DNA of 64,000 nt from an uncultured Acidobacteriota bacterium (lineage in GTDB: Bacteria > Acidobacteriota > Terriglobia > Bryobacterales > Bryobacteraceae): contig CADEFM010000009.1 of NCBI GenBank assembly GCA_902826605.1, positions 124,001-188,000 of the forward strand, in the 5' to 3' direction. This document shows positions 27,462 through 36,168 of the stretch, in pieces (positions within the stretch are counted from its first letter, which is position 1; each line of letters starts with the position of its first letter). The notes under the pieces are model-generated. The model worked only from the letters and a program-made list of their open reading frames with translations. It ran no database searches and was not told the DNA's origin. Made by a program: the position numbers and the translations under genes.

Positions 27462-28597
27462 TGTTTAGAGGAAGACTGAATTAATTCTAATAACACACCG
27501 CCGGTCGACGCCGGGTGGACAAAGACATAAAGGTGTCCACCCGCGCCTGCGCGTGGTTCGTTGAGCAACTTGGCTCCGGCCGTTTTCAATTGCCCGACTA
27601 CGGCGTTGAGATCAGGCACGGAAATGGCGACATGATGCAATCCCTCGCCGCGCTTCGCAATGAACTTCGCGATCACTGAATCCGGCTCGGATGCCTCCAG
27701 CAGTTCGATTCGCGATGCACCCAGCGGGAGTATTGCCGCATGAACTTTCTCAGTATCGACAGTTTCGCGCAGCGAGACCTGCATACCGAGCAGGCCCTCA
27801 TAAAATCGCAGCGCTTCGTCGATCGAGCGTACCGCGATACCCAGGTGATCGATTCGCGCCCCGGCTTGCTGCAACGGTGCCCGTGCTGCATGGCGGCGCT
27901 CAAAAGCGGCCGCAAGCACCTCTGCGATGCCCTTGCCTTCGTTAGCCACGGCCTTCACGATCTTGCGCTCACGGCCCGCCAGGTGCATCTGGGTTTGCAG
28001 TTCCTGTTTCAATTTTTCCACTCCAGGCTGATCTGCTTTATTAATCACGAAGACATCGGCCACTTCCATCACGCCGGATTTCATGGCCTGAACATCATCG
28101 CCCGCACCGGGAACCAACACCAGGATCGTCGCCTGCGCCAAGCGGACGATCTCGACTTCGCTCTGTCCGACGCCGACAGTCTCAATGATGATCACGTCCC
28201 AGCCTGCCGCGTCGAACAATCGCGCTAAATCCGACGTAGCGCGCGCAACTCCTCCGTGGGCGCCGCGCGCGGCCATGGAGCGAATGAAGACGCCCGCATC
28301 GCCGGAATGCCGCTGCATCCGAATACGGTCGCCCAAAATCGCGCCTCCGGAAAATGGACTGGAGGGATCCACCGCTATGACTGCTACTGTCTTGCCATCC
28401 TGACGAAGCTGCTGAATCATCCCGTCGACAAGCGTGCTTTTGCCCGCGCCCGGCGGACCCGTCACGCCGACTGTGAGCGCATGACCTGCGGGAAGTGATC
28501 GCAATAGCGCATCCGCCTCCCAGCCGCCGTTTTCCATCAGAGTGGCGGCGCGCGCAAGAGAACGCTCGTCGGTCAAGAGCGTATGCGGTTCAGGCAT
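27458..28597 (-). CDS. MeaB GTPase fused to methylmalonyl-CoA epimerase
   Basis: 379 residues in one uninterrupted frame. Residues 1-240 are a MeaB/ArgK G3E GTPase: P-loop GPPGAGKST at 47-55, [28 protein letters not shown] and VINKADQPG. MeaB protects and reloads the B12 mutase. From about residue 249 the sequence is a methylmalonyl-CoA epimerase: [30 protein letters not shown], and LLELI provide the His, His and Glu metal ligands of the vicinal-oxygen-chelate fold. The C-terminal dimerisation arm normal in MeaB is missing where the epimerase begins. Mutase subunits are not in the window. It overlaps the acyl-CoA dehydrogenase stop by 8 bases, suggesting a propionyl/branched-chain acyl-CoA degradation operon. 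Confidence 0.88.
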   Translation of the reverse strand: MPEPHTLLTDERSLARAATLMENGGWEADALLRSLPAGHALTVGVTGPPGAGKSTLVDGMIQQLRQDGKTVAVIAVDPSSPFSGGAILGDRIRMQRHSGDAGVFIRSMAARGAHGGVARATSDLARLFDAAGWDVIIIETVGVGQSEVEIVRLAQATILVLVPGAGDDVQAMKSGVMEVADVFVINKADQPGVEKLKQELQTQMHLAGRERKIVKAVANEGKGIAEVLAAAFERRHAARAPLQQAGARIDHLGIAVRSIDEALRFYEGLLGMQVSLRETVDTEKVHAAILPLGASRIELLEASEPDSVIAKFIAKRGEGLHHVAISVPDLNAVVGQLKTAGAKLLNEPRAGAGGHLYVFVHPASTGGVLLELIQSSSKQ

Positions 28598-29747
28598 GCG
28601 GCAGATCGCTTTTCAAAAGCTGCCGCGCGATCACCAGTTTTTGGATTTCGCTGGTGCCTTCGCCAATGGTGCACAGTTTCACATCGCGATAGAATTTCTC
28701 GACGGGGTAGTCCTTGATGAAGCCGTAGCCGCCGTGAATCTGCACTGCTTCGTTGCAAACACGTACCGCAATTTCCGAGGAAAATAGCTTAGCCATCGAC
28801 GATTCTTTGTTCACGTCGATGCCATTATCTTTCATCCAAGCCGCGCGTTGTGTCAACAGGCGGGCCGCGTCGATCTCCGTTGCCATGTCCGCAAGCTTGT
28901 GCTGGATCGCCTGAAACTCCGAGATGAACCGCCCGAATTGCTTCCTCTGTTTCGAATAATGCAATGCGGCGTCGAACGCCCCCTGCGCGATGCCGACCGA
29001 TAGCGCTGCGATGGAGATTCGTCCGCCATCGAGAATGCGTAACGCATCCACGAAGCCTTCCCCTTGTTTGCCGCAGAGCTGCGACGTCGGCACACGGCAA
29101 TCCGTGAGGATCATCTCATTCGTCGGCGAACACCGCATCCCGAGCTTGTTTTCTTTCTTGCCGGGGCGAAAGCCAGGAGTGCCCTTCTCCACCAAGAACG
29201 CGGAAATACCGTGCGTTGAGGCGGAGCGTTCCGTCATTGCCATCACCACGCACACGTCCGCGATCTGGCCATTGGTGGTAAACGTCTTGCTGCCGTTCAA
29301 CACCCATACATCCCCGTCGCGAACCGCTTTGGTGTGCGTGCCGCCGGCGTCCGACCCGGATTCAGGCTCCGTTAAAGCCCACGATCCGATCCACTCACCG
29401 GTAGCCAGCTTGGGAATGTATCGTTTGCGCTGTTCGTCATTTCCCGCGACAAAAATGTGATTCGCACAAAGCGAGATATGCGCCGCTACGCTCAGCGCAA
29501 TGGAGGGATCCACGCGCGCCAGTTCCTCGACGATGATCGCGTATTCGGCGTAGCTGTACGCCGCGCCACCCAGCTCTTCGGGAAACACCGCGCCCAGCAC
29601 TCCCAGCTTGCCCAAGGCCCGGAACACTTCTATAGGAAACTCTTGTGATTCGTCCCACTCCATCACGTGGGGCTTCATTTCGGCTTCAGCGAATTTGCGG
29701 ATCGCGTTGCGAAGCTGGCGCTGGTCGTCTGTATATCCAAAATCCAT
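28590..29747 (-). CDS. Acyl-CoA dehydrogenase
   Basis: 385 residues, typical for the FAD-dependent short/branched-chain family. Recognisable parts: N-terminal helical [53 protein letters not shown], the [20 protein letters not shown] segment, and the C-terminal [36 protein letters not shown]. The Glu of GEGTSE corresponds to the position used by the isovaleryl/short branched group in the family alignment as I recall it; exact substrate is uncertain. It is the first gene of an overlapping operon with the MeaB-epimerase fusion, in keeping with branched-chain or odd-chain acid breakdown. Confidence 0.92.
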   Translation of the reverse strand: MDFGYTDDQRQLRNAIRKFAEAEMKPHVMEWDESQEFPIEVFRALGKLGVLGAVFPEELGGAAYSYAEYAIIVEELARVDPSIALSVAAHISLCANHIFVAGNDEQRKRYIPKLATGEWIGSWALTEPESGSDAGGTHTKAVRDGDVWVLNGSKTFTTNGQIADVCVVMAMTERSASTHGISAFLVEKGTPGFRPGKKENKLGMRCSPTNEMILTDCRVPTSQLCGKQGEGFVDALRILDGGRISIAALSVGIAQGAFDAALHYSKQRKQFGRFISEFQAIQHKLADMATEIDAARLLTQRAAWMKDNGIDVNKESSMAKLFSSEIAVRVCNEAVQIHGGYGFIKDYPVEKFYRDVKLCTIGEGTSEIQKLVIARQLLKSDLPHA

Positions 29748-29770
29748 AGCGAGTGAGTGACGCGGCGAGG

Positions 29771-30979
29771 TTACACGATTTCTTCGCGAGCGGTATCCCA
29801 GCGCACGGTGCGCTGTTGCCGGTAGCTTTCAACCGCCATCTGGCACGCGATAGAGACGCGGTACCCCAGATTGAAGGGGCAGTTAGGCTCGCGGCCCAGC
29901 CGAATGGAATCGAGGAAGTTCTGCATGTGCCCGTGCGGGGCGTTCGCGGAGCGTCCCGGGATCTCGACTCCGTCGGGGCGATTTATCTTCTGAGGAACGT
30001 AACGGACCTGACTGGATCTCAATATAGTGCCGGCCGAACCCAGAAGATCTTCAGAAATACCCAGTTGGTTATTGCCAAAGCCGGAGGACCAGCTCACCAG
30101 CATTCCTTCGGGTTGTGTCAGCGCCACATCCATGGTGTCCGGTGTTTCGCGGCCGTCGTCCCACAGAAAATTGCCACCGGTCATTGCCGCCGATGCGGGA
30201 ATTTCGAGTTGCAGAGCGTGGTACCAGAATGCAAGCTGCTGGCTCATATACTCAGCTACACCGCCGCCTGAATATTCCCAAAAGTAGCGCCAATGAATGA
30301 AGCGGTGCGCGTCGAATGTATCAGCGGAATTCGCGAAAGCAGCATAATCCACATTGTTCGGCGTGAGATCGTGCGTCATCAACGCCGGTCTTGCCCATTG
30401 CGCCTTGCCGTGCGGCATGTTCCGATAGTGGCGCATCGCAAGCGCGGAGATCCTGCCCATTCTTTCCGTCCGCGAAAGAAACTGGCGCACGTCATTCATG
30501 TGGCCGCCGGAGCACGCCTGATGGCCCACCTGAATCACATGCTCCCCGGCGTCATGATGGGCAGCATCGCGCATTCGTTTTGCCTGCTGCACGGAATTCG
30601 CTAGCGTCTTTTCCACATACACGTGCTTGCCCGCTTCGAGTGCCGCGCAGAACTGTTCCGCGTGCGCGTGAGGCGGAGTAGCGATGATTACGGCGTCAAT
30701 CGAAGAATCGTCCAATAAAAAGCGGAAATCGGCAGCGATCCCGGCAGAGCGCGCTATAGCTGAGGCCTTTTCGCGGCGTCTGGAATATATATCCGCGACG
30801 CCTCCGACCTCGGCATTGCCACACGTGCTTAGTTGATGGATGAGTTCCGTTCCACGGTCGCCCGCGCCGATGATACCCACGCGGATGCGTTCATTGGCAC
30901 CCAGCACTCGTGCGGGGACCACGGCGAACGTGCCGGCAAGGCCGGAAACCTTACCCAAAAAATGGCGTCGGGAATCCAT
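29771..30979 (-). CDS. Gfo/Idh/MocA family oxidoreductase, Tat-exported
   Basis: 402 residues. [12 protein letters not shown] twin-arginine motif and hydrophobic stretch ending in [10 protein letters not shown] indicate Tat export, typical for acidobacterial and planctomycetal members. The NAD-binding start is [29 protein letters not shown] is the family's EKP-like active region. The C-terminal part ([20 protein letters not shown]) is the beta-sheet domain. Substrate unknown, probably a sugar or inositol derivative. The start at 30979 puts the Tat signal at the N terminus; the frame is open further upstream. It ends 23 bases before the acyl-CoA dehydrogenase begins. Confidence 0.85.
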   Translation of the reverse strand: MDSRRHFLGKVSGLAGTFAVVPARVLGANERIRVGIIGAGDRGTELIHQLSTCGNAEVGGVADIYSRRREKASAIARSAGIAADFRFLLDDSSIDAVIIATPPHAHAEQFCAALEAGKHVYVEKTLANSVQQAKRMRDAAHHDAGEHVIQVGHQACSGGHMNDVRQFLSRTERMGRISALAMRHYRNMPHGKAQWARPALMTHDLTPNNVDYAAFANSADTFDAHRFIHWRYFWEYSGGGVAEYMSQQLAFWYHALQLEIPASAAMTGGNFLWDDGRETPDTMDVALTQPEGMLVSWSSGFGNNQLGISEDLLGSAGTILRSSQVRYVPQKINRPDGVEIPGRSANAPHGHMQNFLDSIRLGREPNCPFNLGYRVSIACQMAVESYRQQRTVRWDTAREEIV

Positions 30980-31037
30980 CGAAAAACCTGATTTGAGTGT
31001 ACCAAGGCCAGCCAGGCAGGCTTTGAATGCCCTGACG

Positions 31038-32204
31038 CTACGCGATTTTTCTGGCCGCTTCCATTTCTTCGGCCGCGATCTGAAAGCCCGTATTTGCCGC
31101 AGGAACACCCGCGTAGACGCCGACCTGTAATAGTAGCTCTTTCAAATCGCAGCGTTCCAACTCATGCGCCAAACCGGCGCGCACGTGCAGCCGAAATTCT
31201 TCCCAGCGGCCCAGCGCAGCCATTGCGGTCAGCACCATCATGCGGCGGGTGAGAGGTTCGACACCGGGCCGCGTCCACACCGTCCCCCACGCGAAACGCG
31301 TGATCATTTCCTGAAATTCGCGATTGAATGCCGTAGTGTTGGCGATGGAGCGGTCCACATGTTCATCACCGAGCACCGAGCGGCGCATAGCCATCCCAGC
31401 GTCATATGGATCTCCTCTCGCCGGCGCGTCTAGAAAATCGAATAGGGCCGCCGTATAGGATCTCGGCATTTCCATGTTGGAAAGATGCGCCGTAGGCAAG
31501 TGCACCACGGCCGCGCCCGGAATTGAGTTGGCCAGTACTTCGCCCGCGCTGGACCACGGCGTAGAAAGATCGTAGTCGCCGCTAATTACCAGCACGGGGA
31601 CCTTGATCCGTGGCAACAGCTCCCGCTGATCCATGGCGAGGATCGCGGAGCAGCACGCGGCGTATCCGGCAGGATCCATTGAGAGCAACATCCGCCGCGC
31701 CCACGCCACATACGGAGGGTTTTTCTCCAATGATGCACTGGTGAAGAAGCGCTGCATCACCAGATCCGCCACTGCGGACATTCGCTCGGTCCGCACTTTC
31801 GCGCGGCGTGTTTCCATTGGGGATTTGTCCGCGTAATACGGCGACGTATTGGCCAGGACGACACGCGTTGCCCGTTCTGGGGCGTGCGCCGCCAGCCACT
31901 GTCCGATCATTCCTCCGAGCGACAATCCACAAAAGTAGAATTCGCGAATGTTCAATGCATCCGCCAGCGCCAGAACATCGCGGCTTAGTTGCTCAATGGT
32001 GTAGTCGCCGGGAGCAGTATCCGACGCTCCATGGCCGCGAATATCGTAACGCAGCACCTGGAAGCGTGTGAGCAGGGCCGGCATCTGCTGATCCCATTGG
32101 CCATGATCGAGCCCCAAAGAATGCGATAGAACCAGCACGGGCAGGTCTTCGCGGCCTTCCAGACGATAGTAGATGCGAGTAGTATCAACGGCGATAAAAG
32201 GCAA
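31038..32204 (-). CDS. pcaL: 3-oxoadipate enol-lactonase / 4-carboxymuconolactone decarboxylase fusion
   Basis: 388 residues made of two enzymes of the protocatechuate branch of the beta-ketoadipate pathway. Residues 1-255 are an alpha/beta hydrolase (PcaD type) with nucleophile S95 in FCGLSLGGMIG, DYDLSTPW and PTAHLSNMEMP. Residues 260-388 are a carboxymuconolactone decarboxylase (PcaC type): GMAMRRSVLGDEHVDRSIAN, FAWGTVWTRPGVEPLTRRM, HVRAGLAHE. A PcaD-PcaC fusion, sometimes called PcaL, is known from actinobacteria and others. It starts 17 bases after pcaB on the same strand, so these are consecutive pathway steps. Ring-cleavage enzymes (pcaGH) are not in the window. Confidence 0.9.
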   Translation of the reverse strand: MPFIAVDTTRIYYRLEGREDLPVLVLSHSLGLDHGQWDQQMPALLTRFQVLRYDIRGHGASDTAPGDYTIEQLSRDVLALADALNIREFYFCGLSLGGMIGQWLAAHAPERATRVVLANTSPYYADKSPMETRRAKVRTERMSAVADLVMQRFFTSASLEKNPPYVAWARRMLLSMDPAGYAACCSAILAMDQRELLPRIKVPVLVISGDYDLSTPWSSAGEVLANSIPGAAVVHLPTAHLSNMEMPRSYTAALFDFLDAPARGDPYDAGMAMRRSVLGDEHVDRSIANTTAFNREFQEMITRFAWGTVWTRPGVEPLTRRMMVLTAMAALGRWEEFRLHVRAGLAHELERCDLKELLLQVGVYAGVPAANTGFQIAAEEMEAARKIA

Positions 32205-32221
32205 CGGCGTTTCTCCTGAGA

Positions 32222-33505
32222 CTATTTTCGATTCGCTTCCAGCAATCGCCGCCGGAACGCTTCGGCGGAACCCAAATACGCTTCCGGAGAATCGATGTCC
32301 TTCGTCACGCGCGGAATGGTTCCCTGGCGCGCCGCTTCGGTCATCTGATGGTGGGCCGCGTCACGCCCCATGTCTTCAGCCAGAATCATCATGGCCCGCT
32401 CGGCGAAAATCAGACCGTGCGTCGATTCGATATTCGCGCGCATTCGTGCGGGGTCCACGGTCAACCCTTCCGCCACTTCCACCATAGACGCCAGCGCCAA
32501 GCCCGCGGCTTCCACTACGCCTGTAACGGTGGCCCATTCGGCATGCCAAGCCCCGGCGGCGCGTTCATGTTCGTGCGGCATCCCGGAGAGAAAGTTCGCA
32601 ACCAAGCCAGGCACACGATTGGCGCACGCCAGAGTGAGAGAACACGCTGTCGGATTGCGCTTATGCGGCATTGTGGAAGACCCGCCGCGGCCATCCCCAC
32701 CGGGCTCAAACGCCTCGCCGACCTCATGCTGCATCAGCAGCGCGACATCGCGCCCGATTTTCGCGAGACTGCCCGTGTAGACGCCAATCGCGCATAACAA
32801 CGCCGCAAGACAATCGCGATACGCATGCCACGGAGCCGGCGGGCACGTGAGTCCCAGTTCCCGCGCGAGGGCTTCCGCGACTGCGATGCCTTTGTCTCCG
32901 AGTGACGCCAGCGTCCCACTTGCGCCGCCGAATTGGAGCAGTTGCGCCTCTGCAAACCGGCCGTCGACGCGCCGCCATCCGCGCTCCTCGGCGCCGAGCC
33001 ATCCCGCGACTTTGAGTCCGAAGGTAGTAGGCGGCGCTGGTTGCAACAAAGTGCGGCCCAGCATCACAGTGCCAGCATGCTCGCCGGAAAGCCGACGCAA
33101 AGCTGCCGAGATTCGCGCGTGATCCGCCGCAAGAATTTCGCGAGCGCGGCCGAGCAACAGCACCAAGGCGGTATCCGTCACGTCCTGACTCGTCGCGCCC
33201 CAGTGTACATAACCAGCGGCGTCGGCATTCACGGCGCGCACCCGTTCGGTCAGTGCTTTGACCAGCGGGAGAGCAAGCGTCCCCGCACGCAACCCCGCTA
33301 CCGCGAGCGATGCCGCATCAAAGTTTTCCGCGCGCGCCGCGGCGGTGATCGCATCCGCCGCGGACTGCGGAATCACTCCCATTCGCGCTTCGACACGCGC
33401 TAAGGCAGCCTCGAAATCAAGCATGGCCTGAAGAACGGAATTGTCGGCGAAGAGATTGGCCAGCGGCTCAGTGGTAGCGAGAGCGTCCTTCAGGCGAACG
33501 GGCAT
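32222..33505 (-). CDS. pcaB: 3-carboxy-cis,cis-muconate cycloisomerase
   Basis: 427 residues of the fumarase/aspartase superfamily. It makes gamma-carboxymuconolactone from 3-carboxymuconate. The superfamily signature GGSSTMPHKRNPTACSL is present, as are YVHWGATSQDVTDTALVL and the N-terminal PLANLFADNSVLQAMLDFE typical of PcaB. It is full length. The first 65 codons are nearly repeated at 36343-36537, fused to foreign sequence. It is immediately followed by the PcaD-PcaC fusion gene. The island 33543-36342 now separates this gene's upstream region from tRNA-Val. Confidence 0.92.
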   Translation of the reverse strand: MPVRLKDALATTEPLANLFADNSVLQAMLDFEAALARVEARMGVIPQSAADAITAAARAENFDAASLAVAGLRAGTLALPLVKALTERVRAVNADAAGYVHWGATSQDVTDTALVLLLGRAREILAADHARISAALRRLSGEHAGTVMLGRTLLQPAPPTTFGLKVAGWLGAEERGWRRVDGRFAEAQLLQFGGASGTLASLGDKGIAVAEALARELGLTCPPAPWHAYRDCLAALLCAIGVYTGSLAKIGRDVALLMQHEVGEAFEPGGDGRGGSSTMPHKRNPTACSLTLACANRVPGLVANFLSGMPHEHERAAGAWHAEWATVTGVVEAAGLALASMVEVAEGLTVDPARMRANIESTHGLIFAERAMMILAEDMGRDAAHHQMTEAARQGTIPRVTKDIDSPEAYLGSAEAFRRRLLEANRK

Positions 33506-33542
33506 GCAACTATCTTACTGAGTGAAAGTGGTGGGCGGTCAC
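33311..33542. repeat. Left direct repeat: pcaB 5' end plus tRNA-Val 3' end
   Basis: 232 bases that recur at 36343-36570 in the same orientation with about ten substitutions and one 4-base indel (CTGA-containing). The repeat covers the first 65 codons of pcaB, its short upstream region and the last 10 bases of the tRNA-Val acceptor arm (GGGCGGTCAC on the plus strand), plus its CCA. Both ends of the match are sharp: at 33310/36342 the sequences diverge completely and at 33543/36571 again. Confidence 0.9.
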
Positions 33543-34216
33543 GCGCTTGGAGGTAACTCATAGTGGCCTTCCGGTCCCGTTACTAGGTAGTGAGGCTTGT
33601 ATCCCAGCGCGGAAGCCCGGTTGATCACGCTGATGGAAGCGACAATGACATGATCGGCGAGTACGCGGAGCGGTGCTGCGTAACCAGCGTATCCACCAAT
33701 GATGAGCGTCTCTAGTTCGACAATATTTTTGTCGATGGTCCAGTCTTCGTGGCCGAGACCGGACTGCTCGGCTAAGGTGCGAATGAGATTGGAATAACTG
33801 TACCGTTGCCCAAGGACAGCCACGGCCAAACCACGTTTGACGAACTCCCGAAGAGAATATGACTTTCCCTGTTTGCGATGATGTGCCCAGATCTCGTCGA
33901 TGGTCATCGTACTGAGGTCTATCTCTGTCGCTTGGTCAAGTTCGTCGACCATGGGAAGAGGAAATGGTAGATCTGGCAGTGGAGCAATATTGTAGCACAA
34001 GTCCAGTTCGTCCATCAGATCGAGGAGCAAGGGCTTGTTCGTCCCGAACTCGCAAACCAGTATACGAAGAATGCCTGCCAGAAGCTTGTACCGGTCAGGT
34101 TCTCTTGCAAGCGCGTGAACTGCCTCGCGAAGAAATTTCACCTGGCTTTCCAGGTCCGTCACAAGTCGGTCTCCAGATTTTGCGATTTTCAAGCTACTAC
34201 GCAAATTAGAGCACAT
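33539..34216 (-). CDS. Unrecognised protein of the tRNA-Val island
   Basis: 225 residues, no signal peptide, no membrane segment, no family recognised. A basic N terminus (NLRSSLKIAKSGDRL) is followed by helical stretches and an acidic middle (VDELDQATEIDLSTMTIDEIW), then YSLREFVKRGLAVAVLGQRY-type helices and a hydrophobic Gly-rich stretch (LETLIIGGYAGYAAPLRVL). The stop codon falls on the first bases of the left repeat, so the natural C terminus may have been cut at the junction. It is transcribed away from the frameshifted gene at 34339, with an inverted repeat between them. Alternative starts downstream of 34216 are possible. Confidence 0.6.
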   Translation of the reverse strand: MCSNLRSSLKIAKSGDRLVTDLESQVKFLREAVHALAREPDRYKLLAGILRILVCEFGTNKPLLLDLMDELDLCYNIAPLPDLPFPLPMVDELDQATEIDLSTMTIDEIWAHHRKQGKSYSLREFVKRGLAVAVLGQRYSYSNLIRTLAEQSGLGHEDWTIDKNIVELETLIIGGYAGYAAPLRVLADHVIVASISVINRASALGYKPHYLVTGPEGHYELPPSA

Positions 34217-34288
34217 CTCAACTATCGCGTGATCTCATTCGGCTTGTTTGGCGTAATGCCACCGCATCCCGTTGATACCGTCTATGTT

Positions 34289-34323
34289 TTTGCTGTCTGT
34301 CTCCTTACATTGTAGACAGCAAA
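34289..34323. promoter_or_regulatory. Operator-like inverted repeat between divergent genes
   Basis: TTTGCTGTCT (34289-34298) and AGACAGCAAA (34314-34323) form a perfect 10-base inverted repeat with a 15-base spacer. The repeat lies 15 bases before the ATG at 34339 and 72 bases before the minus-strand start at 34216, the expected place for an operator of a divergent, autoregulated pair such as a toxin-antitoxin or phage-type regulator. Confidence 0.5.
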
Positions 34324-34338
34324 TAGTATCTTCTAGTT

Positions 34339-34845
34339 ATGGCGAGACAAGACCTTGGGCTACTAGCTAAGCTATTGAACAAAACGCCGGACGAGGTTCT
34401 TTCGGAAGCACTCGACCGCTACGTGAGGCATGCCCTGAAACCCGACCATCGGCCATTTACACCAACTTCATTGAGGCTATTGCCCAATCAACCCCTCCGG
34501 AGGATAAACCCTCAAAAAAATGTCATCGGCTTGCCCCACGCGCTTCGAGATTGAAGCTGACCCCGGGTAAATCGAAGGGCCGCATCATCGAGGCTCTAGC
34601 GGAACTCGGCGAATTTACGAGAGACGATTTTTGGGAAATCGTTGCAGAGACTCTGTCTTGGAATCCCACTGTCGGCACCTTCGGCCATCCCACAACCAAA
34701 TTTCAGTCAATTGCCGATGCAGATAGAGCGTGGTGGGGGACACTCAAAGGGCGCGACCGAGGACGGTTACGTCACAATCCACGTCACACAAACCGCCGAC
34801 CTACGGAACGCTGGACGTCCGGACCATCATGCAGTTGTCCGGTAA
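34339..34845 (+). pseudogene. Frameshifted island gene, RHH-like start
   Basis: Three frames have to be joined to read one protein. Frame 1 from ATG 34339 gives MARQDLGLLAKLLNKTPDEV and a helix resembling a ribbon-helix-helix end (LSEALDRYVRHAL). From about 34430 the coding character moves to another frame (FIEAIAQSTPPEDKPSKK, then GRIIEALAELGEFTRDDFW and SIADADRAWW). At the G run 34735-34739 it moves again, continuing GATEDGYVTIHVTQTADLRN and stopping at 34845, 32 bases before a terminator. Each reading looks protein-like only in its own part, so I interpret it as one gene broken by two single-base shifts. Sequencing error in the G run would explain the second but not the first. Family unknown. 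Confidence 0.45.
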
Positions 34846-34877
34846 GCAGTCGGCCCCAACCAATCCGGGCCATGTTT

Positions 34878-34897
34878 TGGCGGCCCGCCATTTTTTT
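34878..34897 (+). terminator. Rho-independent terminator after the frameshifted gene
   Basis: TGGCG-GCC-CGCCA forms a 5-bp stem with a 3-base loop and is followed directly by seven T (34891-34897). It lies 32 bases downstream of the last stop of the frameshifted gene, supporting the view that a plus-strand transcription unit ends here. Confidence 0.6.
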
Positions 34898-35216
34898 GTA
34901 TTCACTCGGTTAGTCGCGACTGTAGTCCATTACAGTCGCGACGCTCGGCGTTCTCACAAGGGAGTGGCGGTGCAAGTCCTGTAATCCGCACCAATAAAAT
35001 CGGGTAAACAATAGAGGGTGCCAGAGTTGCCCCAGCCCTGTAAAAATGGCCGCTCTCCTGAAGAATTTCGACGGGTGACCACTCAAAATGCCGGAATGAA
35101 AGATCAGGACTATGGCATTTCGCCCGATCAGCCTCCGCGGGGGCCCTCCTTTCTATACATAAGGCCATATAAGCCCAGCGTGGAGTTCCGGCAATGCAAT
35201 CACTCTAATAATCGGG
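34898..35216. other. Non-coding stretch of the island with a perfect 12-bp hairpin
   Basis: No credible gene. GTCGCGACTGTA (34913-34924) and TACAGTCGCGAC (34931-34942) are exact complements around a 6-base loop, a stronger hairpin than the terminator next to it but without a T run. The bases 34966-34994 (ending CGCACCA) superficially look like a tRNA 3' end, but the T stem does not pair. Otherwise nothing recognised. Confidence 0.5.
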
Positions 35217-35900
35217 TTACCCCGAGTTGGCCTTGCCTTCACGCCAAATTTCTCGCTGGCGAGCTAGGCTGGCGGAATCCAGAAACTTGGATAATGTCCT
35301 CACGGCGTCAACAGCCTGGTTGAGATGCTCTTGCGTTACGATGAGCCGTGTTCTAAAAACTGGCCCGTGTCCTGCCCACTTCGGGTCGCCGAACGATGAC
35401 GAAGGATACTTCGCCCGATGCCTCTCATCCTGGAAGGTGCCCGTGCTGTAGAGTTCCCCACCGTGCTGGGAAGCGTTCCTTGTTAAGATCATGTCTTCCA
35501 TAAAGTCTAGATTCGCTCCGCTGAGGGACCAATCCAGAGTTTGGTCAGTCGCATAGAGTGCACGATAATTCCCGAACCAAGATTTCTGATTCATTTTAGA
35601 AGCGGCGGTTAGCGCCTCCTTTCCCCACATACCTTCCGTGAAATCACGCAGGAACGTGTGCAGTGCCGTTTGAATGTGGCCTAAGCAGGACATGCCAAGC
35701 AAGTCAAGCGCTGTATCAGCCTTCTCCCATTCAGCAAAAAACAAAGGCTCACTGCTGTCATCGTCTGGATGGCGCGCAGCATTGTAGGGGGGCTCCGCAG
35801 CTTCGATCTTCCGCTTGATCTCTTCGAACGTGGGGGCCGAATTATCGTACAGATATAGGATCGCCTTCAGCCGATCTTCCAGGAAGTGAGGGTAGTTCAT
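35217..35900 (-). CDS. HEPN-motif protein of the tRNA-Val island
   Basis: 227 residues, apparently all-helical in the first 150, soluble. ILTRNASQHGGEL contains R141-N-A-S-Q-H146, which fits the HEPN ribonuclease motif R-(polar)-x3-H at the end of a long helix (LDFMEDMILT). HEPN proteins occur as toxins of HEPN-MNT modules, in abortive infection and CRISPR ancillary nucleases (family knowledge). The 60 residues after the motif (YSTGTFQDERHRAKYPSSSF, VRTLSKFLDSASLARQ) are not recognised. No nucleotidyltransferase (GSxxxG) partner is seen beside it. Function as a nuclease is inference from one motif. Start ATG 35900. Confidence 0.6.
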   Translation of the reverse strand: MNYPHFLEDRLKAILYLYDNSAPTFEEIKRKIEAAEPPYNAARHPDDDSSEPLFFAEWEKADTALDLLGMSCLGHIQTALHTFLRDFTEGMWGKEALTAASKMNQKSWFGNYRALYATDQTLDWSLSGANLDFMEDMILTRNASQHGGELYSTGTFQDERHRAKYPSSSFGDPKWAGHGPVFRTRLIVTQEHLNQAVDAVRTLSKFLDSASLARQREIWREGKANSG

Positions 35901-36003
35901 GGCATAGTGACCGTGCAGCGTTCAAGTGTCAATGTTAACGCCAGACGCAAACCCTCGGCTCTTGATGCTAAAGGGGGCTCGCGTGGTGAGCGTGGCCCAG
36001 GGG

Positions 36004-36025
36004 GTAGGAGAGCAGATTCTCCTAC
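36004..36025. other. Perfect 8-bp hairpin in the island
   Basis: GTAGGAGA (36004-36011) and TCTCCTAC (36018-36025) are complementary around a 6-base loop. It lies in the 268-base stretch between the HEPN gene and the TPR remnant, where I see no gene. There is no following T run, so it is not a standard terminator. Could be a recombination or attachment-like hairpin, or chance. Confidence 0.35.
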
Positions 36026-36168
36026 TCTTAGACGTGCGGTACGTGAGAAACGCAAGGTGTCGTTTCGAGCGGCTGCGAAAGCAGAATTCACGAGTCTCGC
36101 AGCGGTCCGCCGCTATGTTGGAAGTACGTTGAGGCAATCGAAGACCGTCACCCATTGCCAGAGATCAC

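Noticed and set aside
34966..34994. Sequence resembling a tRNA 3' end with CGCACCA
   Set aside because: The bases that should form the T stem do not pair and there is no cloverleaf upstream.
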